Assembly: GCA_002452405.1 (NCBI GenBank)
Contig: DKFP01000010.1
Coordinates: forward strand, 124,001-188,000
Direction: 5' to 3'
From: Deferribacteraceae bacterium UBA6793
Lineage (GTDB): Bacteria > Chrysiogenota > Deferribacteres > Deferribacterales > Geovibrionaceae
DNA: 64,000 bases
Below the pieces are notes generated by a model, which saw only the letters and a program-made list of their open reading frames with translations, searched no databases and was not told the DNA's origin. Below are positions 58,701 to 64,000 of this stretch, piece after piece; positions within the stretch are counted from its first letter, which is position 1; each line of letters opens with the position of its first letter. Made by a program: the position numbers and the translations under genes.

Positions 58701-61265
58701 ATGTCCAGAACAATATTGATTGTGGATGATTCATCCAGCACTGCACTTATTCTTAAACTTGCACTCATGGAAGCGGGGTATACGATAACCGGGATATGCC
58801 ATACCGGCGACGAAGCTATCCGTTCCGCTGCGGAGAATCCTCCCGACCTGATTCTTATGGATATCGTTCTGAAAAACAGCATGAACGGCATCGAGGCGGC
58901 GGAGATAATAACCGCACATCAGGACATTCCGGTAATCTTCCTTACGGGTGCGGATGACGATGGTATCGTGCGGGAAATGCTTTCCAAAACCCCCTACGGA
59001 TTCATCCAGAAACCATACAGGATGTCCATGCTCAACGCCATAATAGAAATAGCTCTGCAAAGGAAGGAGACAGAGCGGATGCTTCTGAAAAGTCAGAGCA
59101 AACTACGCCTTTCGACACAGGTTCTGGAGCTTTTGAACATTGCGGAGAACGGCGAACAGGCGGTCAGCGATATCCTTTTCATTATAAAGTCCATGACAGG
59201 CATAGACGAAATATCCATCTCTTTTATAAAAGGGGTACAGTTCACCGAAAACCTTTCCTACAGCACGTCGGACATCACCGCACCGAAAGAGACAAAACCC
59301 GCCGGATGGTACGACATCATGGAGATGATTTCCGGATTCATAACAGAGGGAGACACCGATTCCTCAATGCCTTTTTTCACCCCCCGCGGAGCTTTCTGGA
59401 CAAACAGTCTGCCGGAGGACGCTCCTCTGCTTTTCAGTATGCACCCGTCGGCAAAGATAGATTATGAAATACTGGACAAAGGTTACAGCGCAGCTGCACT
59501 GATACCTCTGCACGCCGACAGCAAAATGATAGGAATACTGAAGCTGTTCAGCAGCAAAAACAACGAATTCACATATGAGGACATAGTCTTCTATGAGCGC
59601 ATCAGTGCCAGCATCAGCGTCACGCTTTCAAGAAACAACACGCAGTATAAACTGAAACAGGCGTACACCCAGCTGAGCAAGCTGGATCAGATAGTCAACA
59701 AAAGCCCTGTCGTCACCTTCAACTGGGAGATAAACAGCAACCTGCGCCGCCCTCTTTTCGTTTCAAAGAGCATCGAAGGGCTGGGATACACACCTGACGA
59801 TTTCTACAGCGGCAAGATACAGCTTTGCAGCCTCATCCATCCGGAAGATGCAGGAAACATCATCAAATGCAACAACACAATCAATATCTCCGACAAGGAC
59901 ATCAAGGTGCTGACATATCGCATCAGAAACAGCAAGGGTGAGTATAAATGGGTTGACGACTACCTATGGAAAGAAGAGGGCGAAAACTCCGGAAATAATT
60001 ATCAGGGGGTTATGGTTGACGTGACCAATCAGGTAACGGCAACAGTGGTGCTTAAAGAAAACGAAGCCTTTATGGACACGGTGCTGAAAGGTATAAAGGC
60101 GGCGATAATCATTACAGACACGGAAAGCAGACGCATAAAGTCTATGAACGACGAAGCTGTCAGACTGCTCGGATTTGAGAAAACAAACTATACAGACCGT
60201 CTGTTCAGTGAATTTGCGAATCTTACAGACGTTTTCGCGTCAGCAGACCAGAATGTTCCATCCGAAGTGCTGATACAACACGCCGACGGGACTAAAATAC
60301 CCGCCGGAAAAACAGTTCTGAACGTAACATGGCACGGCAAACCGCATCAGGCGCTTATCCTTTTCGATATCACCGAGCAAAAGACCCTTGAACGTCAACT
60401 CAGCGTAGCTCAGAAACTGGAATCCATAGGCTCCCTCGCCGCAGGCATCGCACACGAGATAAACACACCCATACAATACATCGGTGACAATGCGCACTTT
60501 CTCATGCAGACGTTTGAATCGTTTATGGAAATGATAGACGCGGCGCAGTCCCTTTCGGACAAGAAACCGGGCGACACGGGATTTAACGAATCTTTCTCCC
60601 GGTTCGCTGAAAAGATTAAGGACTCGGACCTCAGCTTCATCAGAGAAGAGGTGCCTGCCGCCATTAACCAATCCATCGAAGGTGTGGACAGAGTGGCTTC
60701 CATCGTGCGCGCCATGAAAAAATTCTCGCACCCGGACAGAGAAGACAAACAACCTGTGGATATCAACAGCGCCATAGAAAACACAATAACCATCACCCGC
60801 AACGAATGGAAATATTATTCTGAAATATCAACAGACTTCGACGAAACACTGCCATACGTCCCGTGCTATCCGGGTGATTTCAATCAGGTTATACTGAATA
60901 TTCTGGTAAACGCCGCACAGGCAGTCGAATCGAAAATGAAGGATACAGGCGGCAAGGGGCAGATAAACATATCCACACAAAACCAGGGAAACACAGCACG
61001 CATAATTATAAAAGATACGGGCGGCGGCATACCCGAAGCAATACGACATAAAGTTTTCGATCCTTTCTTTACAACAAAGGAAATAGGAAAAGGCACAGGA
61101 CAAGGACTTGCCATCTCCCATCAGATAATCGTTAAAAAGCACTCCGGACGAATCTATTTCGAGGTGGAAGACGGAATAGGCACCTCTTTTATCATCGAAA
61201 TACCCATCGAAACGGAAAACGAACCTGCAAAAGCACATTTTGATTCAGCGGAGCTTATCGGATGA
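58701..61265 (+). CDS. Hybrid sensor histidine kinase (REC-GAF-PAS-PAS-HisKA-HATPase)
   Basis: An 854-residue cytosolic kinase. An N-terminal receiver (1-120) has the phosphoacceptor Asp54 (LILMDIV), the Thr in FLTGADDD, and the Lys in IQKPYR. A GAF-like region spans about 130-310 (VSDILFIIKSMTGIDEISIS... AALIPLHADSKMIGILKLFS). Two PAS domains follow (about 320-450, PAS3-like with YRIRNSKGEYKWVDDYLW; about 455-565). The phospho-accepting His585 is in AAGIAHEINTPIQY. The ATPase N, G1 and G2 boxes are ILNILVNAAQAV, KDTGGGIPEAI and GKGTGQGLAIS. No membrane helix is present, so it senses an internal signal or a partner. It overlaps the next response regulator by four bases. Confidence 0.93.
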   Translation: MSRTILIVDDSSSTALILKLALMEAGYTITGICHTGDEAIRSAAENPPDLILMDIVLKNSMNGIEAAEIITAHQDIPVIFLTGADDDGIVREMLSKTPYGFIQKPYRMSMLNAIIEIALQRKETERMLLKSQSKLRLSTQVLELLNIAENGEQAVSDILFIIKSMTGIDEISISFIKGVQFTENLSYSTSDITAPKETKPAGWYDIMEMISGFITEGDTDSSMPFFTPRGAFWTNSLPEDAPLLFSMHPSAKIDYEILDKGYSAAALIPLHADSKMIGILKLFSSKNNEFTYEDIVFYERISASISVTLSRNNTQYKLKQAYTQLSKLDQIVNKSPVVTFNWEINSNLRRPLFVSKSIEGLGYTPDDFYSGKIQLCSLIHPEDAGNIIKCNNTINISDKDIKVLTYRIRNSKGEYKWVDDYLWKEEGENSGNNYQGVMVDVTNQVTATVVLKENEAFMDTVLKGIKAAIIITDTESRRIKSMNDEAVRLLGFEKTNYTDRLFSEFANLTDVFASADQNVPSEVLIQHADGTKIPAGKTVLNVTWHGKPHQALILFDITEQKTLERQLSVAQKLESIGSLAAGIAHEINTPIQYIGDNAHFLMQTFESFMEMIDAAQSLSDKKPGDTGFNESFSRFAEKIKDSDLSFIREEVPAAINQSIEGVDRVASIVRAMKKFSHPDREDKQPVDINSAIENTITITRNEWKYYSEISTDFDETLPYVPCYPGDFNQVILNILVNAAQAVESKMKDTGGKGQINISTQNQGNTARIIIKDTGGGIPEAIRHKVFDPFFTTKEIGKGTGQGLAISHQIIVKKHSGRIYFEVEDGIGTSFIIEIPIETENEPAKAHFDSAELIG

Positions 61266-62473
61266 AAAAAAGCGTACTCTTCGTGGACGACGAAACAAAT
61301 ATTCTTGACGGACTTCGCAGAATGCTCATCACAATGAAGAGCGAATGGGATATGAACTTTGTAAACAGCGGCGCAGCAGCGCTGGATTTTCTTTCGAAAA
61401 AACATGTGGACATCATAGTAACCGACATGCGTATGCCGGAGATGGACGGCGTTGAGCTGCTTACTCAGGTCCAGTCAAAATTTCCGGGCGTGATACGGAT
61501 AATACTGTCCGGTCACTCCGACAAGACCATGATCATGAAGTCAGTGAAGCTCGCCCACCAGTTCCTGACAAAACCTTGCCCTGCGGAAAAGATCAAAGAC
61601 ACCATAAACTCAGCGTATAGTATGCTCAAGATACTGAAAAACGAGGACGTTAAAAGCATGGTATCCAGAATAGACTCCCTGCCCTCTCTTCCGGATACTT
61701 ATCTGAAAGTCGTTGAAGAGATGAACAGCGAAGACTGTTCTGTTGCGAAAGTCGGAGCGCTTATCTCCAGCGACGTCGGCATGAGCGCAAACGTGCTCAA
61801 ACTGGTCAACTCGTCCTTTTTCGGATTCACAAACCACATTTCAAGCCCCATGCAGGCGGTGGGTCTTCTCGGACTGGACGTAGTAAAAGGCGTGCTGCTT
61901 ACCTCCCACCTTTTCCACTCTTTCAAAGACGAAAACACTCGCAACTTCTCTCTGGAAAAGATGATGTCCCACAGCATACTTGTGGCACGCATCGCAAAGG
62001 CGGTGGCGCTGCAATGCAAAATGAACAGAAAGGTCGTGGACGACTGCTTCATCGCAGGCATATTACACGATATAGGCAAACTTATTATGCTCGCAAACTT
62101 CAAGGTCACATACAACGTAATAATAGATAACTCCAAACAGGAGAACAAATCCCTGTGGGTGTCGGAAAAAGATATACTCGGCGTAACTCATTCGGAGATT
62201 GGCGCCTATCTTCTCGGTCTCTGGGGAATGCCAAACAGCATTGTAGAGGCGGTCGCCCTGCACCACACACCTAATCTCAGCATAAACGAAGGGATATCGC
62301 CACTTACCGCAGTTCACCTTGCCAACGTTTTCGAGCACAGACATGTGGTTCTTCACGAGAATTACGAAGAACACGGTCTCGATGCGGAATACATAGCACG
62401 CATAGGTCTTACGGACTCCATTAACGAGCTTGAAACTCTCGGCAAAAATATATGTGACGAGACAATATCATGA
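61262..62473 (+). CDS. Response regulator with HDOD output domain
   Basis: A 403-residue protein. The receiver (1-125) has VLFVDDETNIL, the phosphoacceptor Asp in IIVTDMRMPEMDG, and ILSGHSD. The HDOD domain (about 130-350) has ISSDVGMSANVLKLVNSSFFGF and an HDIGKL motif within FIAGILHDIGKLIMLANF. HDOD proteins usually lack enzymatic activity and act as signalling platforms, often near c-di-GMP networks. It starts by overlapping the kinase stop (ATGA) and ends by overlapping the next regulator in the same manner. So phosphotransfer from the adjoining kinase is likely. Confidence 0.93.
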   Translation: MKKSVLFVDDETNILDGLRRMLITMKSEWDMNFVNSGAAALDFLSKKHVDIIVTDMRMPEMDGVELLTQVQSKFPGVIRIILSGHSDKTMIMKSVKLAHQFLTKPCPAEKIKDTINSAYSMLKILKNEDVKSMVSRIDSLPSLPDTYLKVVEEMNSEDCSVAKVGALISSDVGMSANVLKLVNSSFFGFTNHISSPMQAVGLLGLDVVKGVLLTSHLFHSFKDENTRNFSLEKMMSHSILVARIAKAVALQCKMNRKVVDDCFIAGILHDIGKLIMLANFKVTYNVIIDNSKQENKSLWVSEKDILGVTHSEIGAYLLGLWGMPNSIVEAVALHHTPNLSINEGISPLTAVHLANVFEHRHVVLHENYEEHGLDAEYIARIGLTDSINELETLGKNICDETIS

Positions 62474-63579
62474 ACAACAGAATACTTTTCATCGACGATG
62501 ACGAAAACATACTCGCATCTTTCAAACGCAACCTTCGCAGGGATTTTGAAATAGAAACGGCGGCATCCCCCGAAGAGGGGTTGACAATCCTGAAATCTTC
62601 TGCGCAGAACCCTTTTTCAGTTATTGTTAGTGACCTGAAAATGCCGAAAATAAGCGGCATTGACGTGCTGCGCAGCGCAAAACGCATAAACCCCAACACT
62701 GTGCGCATTATGCTTACCGGCTATGCAGACATAGATACTGCCATGAACGCGGTTAACGAAGGAAACATATTCCGATTCCTCACAAAACCCTGCTCGGTGG
62801 ATATGCTGAAACATACGCTGAAAACGTGCGTTGAACAATACTCCCTTGTCATGGCAGAAAAAGAACTGCTGCGGGACACCCTGCAAGGCAGCGTAAAGAT
62901 GCTTGTGAACGTCCTCTCCATGCATAGTCCGGAAGTGTTCGGAAAAAGCGAGGATGTGAAAAAGCTGGTTAACAGCCTGCTTAAAAAAATTAAAGTGGAA
63001 AAGCAGTGGCAGCTTGAGGTAGCGTCGATGCTTGTGTATATCGGATACATCGCACTGCCCGCTGATATCTTAAAAAAAGTCACCGACGGAGAGGAGTTAA
63101 CCCCCGCTCAACAACAGATATACAATTCATACCCGGAAAACGGTGCCGGACTGGTTGCGAATATTCCCAGACTGGGCGGTGTCGCGGAGCTTATCAGAAA
63201 ACAGAGATTACTCACGGAATCTTTATCCAGACAGCCCGTAGCAGTGCGAATCCTTAACATGGTTATGGAGTTTCTTGAGCTTGAAAAACAGACGGGCATC
63301 CACAGCGCCCTGACAATCATTAAGAATAAGGCAAACGTCTACGGAATAGACCTTATAAACACATTACAGGAAACGGTTGGAACACGCTCCGGACACGTTT
63401 TGCGCTCGCTGGGCATCTCGGAACTGCGGGAACAGATGGTGCTGGACGAGGACGTGCTCACCGTTGATAACCTGTTGCTCTGCAAAAAAGGACAGGAACT
63501 CAACGACGTGCTCATAATGCGGCTGGTGAACTACGGAAGATCCTGCGGTGTTAAAGAACCCATCAAGGTACTCGTATAG
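62470..63579 (+). CDS. Response regulator with degenerate HD-GYP output domain
   Basis: A 369-residue protein. The receiver (1-125) is intact: ILFIDDDENIL, phosphoacceptor Asp in VIVSDLKMPKISG, IMLTGYAD and FLTKPCS. The C-terminal part follows the HD-GYP layout but the metal-binding residues are gone. LEVASMLVYIGYIALPADILKK stands where AxLLHDIGKIGIPxxIL is expected; NSYPENGAGLVANIPRLGGVAELIRKQ stands for SHPxxGAxLL...HHE. A c-di-GMP phosphodiesterase reaction is therefore unlikely; it may be a binding partner or a pseudo-enzyme. It overlaps the previous regulator by four bases, and another regulator gene starts eight bases later. Confidence 0.88.
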   Translation: MNNRILFIDDDENILASFKRNLRRDFEIETAASPEEGLTILKSSAQNPFSVIVSDLKMPKISGIDVLRSAKRINPNTVRIMLTGYADIDTAMNAVNEGNIFRFLTKPCSVDMLKHTLKTCVEQYSLVMAEKELLRDTLQGSVKMLVNVLSMHSPEVFGKSEDVKKLVNSLLKKIKVEKQWQLEVASMLVYIGYIALPADILKKVTDGEELTPAQQQIYNSYPENGAGLVANIPRLGGVAELIRKQRLLTESLSRQPVAVRILNMVMEFLELEKQTGIHSALTIIKNKANVYGIDLINTLQETVGTRSGHVLRSLGISELREQMVLDEDVLTVDNLLLCKKGQELNDVLIMRLVNYGRSCGVKEPIKVLV

Positions 63580-63587
63580 GTGCAGCT

Positions 63588-64000
63588 ATGAAAATACTTA
63601 TTCTGGATGACGACGTTAACATTCTTGCCTCCATGAAACGCAATCTGAGACGGTTCGACATATCCCTGTTCAGCAACCCTCATGAAGCCATAGAGGCACT
63701 TAACGGCAGCACTTTTGCCGTAGCGCTCTCCGACATGCAGATGCCCGGTCTGAACGGTGTAGACTTTCTTGAACATGTCAAGACTGTTTCGCCGCACACT
63801 GTAAGGATAATGCTGACAGGCTATGCAAACCTGAACAACACCATGGACGCCATCAATAAAGCCAGTGTACACCGTTTTCTTACAAAACCTTTCGACATAA
63901 ACAACCTGATATGTGTACTGGACGACGCTATCGAACTTTACAGACAAACAAACGAACAGCAAACCAAAACGGAAGAGTATCTGCATCAGTCGCTCCACGA
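63588..64000 (+). CDS. Response regulator receiver protein (cut by window end)
   Basis: The first 137 codons are visible. ILILDDDVNILASMKRNLRRF, the phosphoacceptor Asp in VALSDMQMPGLNGVDFL, IMLTGYANLN and RFLTKPFDINNL form a full receiver. After residue 120 a Gln/Thr-rich linker begins. The output domain is outside the window. It is the third response regulator in the cluster and has strong likeness to the second, suggesting gene duplication. The start is ATG 63588 after a weak AGGTG site. Confidence 0.92.
   Translation, partial: MKILILDDDVNILASMKRNLRRFDISLFSNPHEAIEALNGSTFAVALSDMQMPGLNGVDFLEHVKTVSPHTVRIMLTGYANLNNTMDAINKASVHRFLTKPFDINNLICVLDDAIELYRQTNEQQTKTEEYLHQSLH

Overview
The window looks like chromosomal DNA of a Gram-negative anaerobe or facultative anaerobe. 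The signs are an MsbA-type lipid exporter, outer-membrane and lipoprotein export signals, an MacA/MacB/TolC-like efflux set, an ETF with a membrane Fe-S quinone-reductase partner, and a cytosolic group-3b-type [NiFe] hydrogenase. The mix (ETF/EMR, hydrogenase, many receiver-HDOD proteins, a sigma-54 promoter in front of a CheW protein) would fit Deferribacterota (Geovibrio, Denitrovibrio, Seleniivibrio relatives). That placement is an inference from gene content; no rRNA gene or unambiguous taxonomic marker lies in the window. There are no tRNA or rRNA genes, no CRISPR array and no transposase genes.

Layout. 1-4317 (minus): a tripartite efflux operon. 4686-8758 (plus): etfB, etfA and a membrane Fe-S oxidoreductase. 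8856-11743 (minus): a TDT transporter, then arsC, a small thioredoxin and an ArsP-like permease. 11812-14436 (minus): a large soluble sensor ending in CheW, behind a sigma-54-type promoter. 14800-18210 (minus): an ATP-grasp / alpha-E / zinc-peptidase operon. 18356-20962: RNA-modification enzymes, a DUF3795 protein and a toxin-antitoxin pair. 21017-26087 (minus): the hydrogenase operon, its maturation protease and a YgjP-like peptidase. 26169-27400 (plus): a split ThrE-type exporter. 27720-29479 (minus): metY with an Rrf2 regulator. 29574-30383 (minus): a CsgG-like protein. 30787-36180 (minus): ilvD-ilvB-ilvH-ilvC. 36730-41781 (plus): an envelope cluster (membrane-TPR protein, FapA/DUF342, flippase, RseC-like). 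41768-49072: transglutaminase-like protein, DUF389 protein, degenerate HD-GYP-like protein, a large lipoprotein and a TPR/glycosyltransferase-like protein. 49441-54241 (minus): the lysine operon lysA-dapF-dapA-dapB plus an exported hydrolase. 54327-58431 (minus): msbA, a Sel1 protein, a 3-methyladenine glycosylase and an ankyrin protein. 58701-64000 (plus): a histidine kinase followed by three response regulators, the last cut by the window edge.

How the parts fit. ETF and its membrane partner would pass electrons from acyl-CoA dehydrogenases or similar enzymes to (mena)quinone. The hydrogenase couples H2 to NAD(P). ilvDBHC makes valine/isoleucine precursors, and lysA-dapFAB makes diaminopimelate and lysine. 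Many genes overlap by 1, 4 or 8 bases (TGATG or ATGA), so translational coupling is common.

Noncoding signals carry much of the interest: a near-consensus sigma-54 promoter at 14468-14483; an inverted-repeat operator candidate shared by metY and its Rrf2 regulator; an operator-like dyad at the hydrogenase promoter; an array of hairpins in the ilvD leader; a possible small RNA downstream of metY with two anti-Shine-Dalgarno motifs; and at least two families of dispersed palindromic repeats. No single locus is clearly a new defence or mobile system. The best candidates for undescribed biology are the ATP-grasp/alpha-E/peptidase operon, the two-sensor CheW protein, and the receiver proteins with degenerate HD-GYP outputs.
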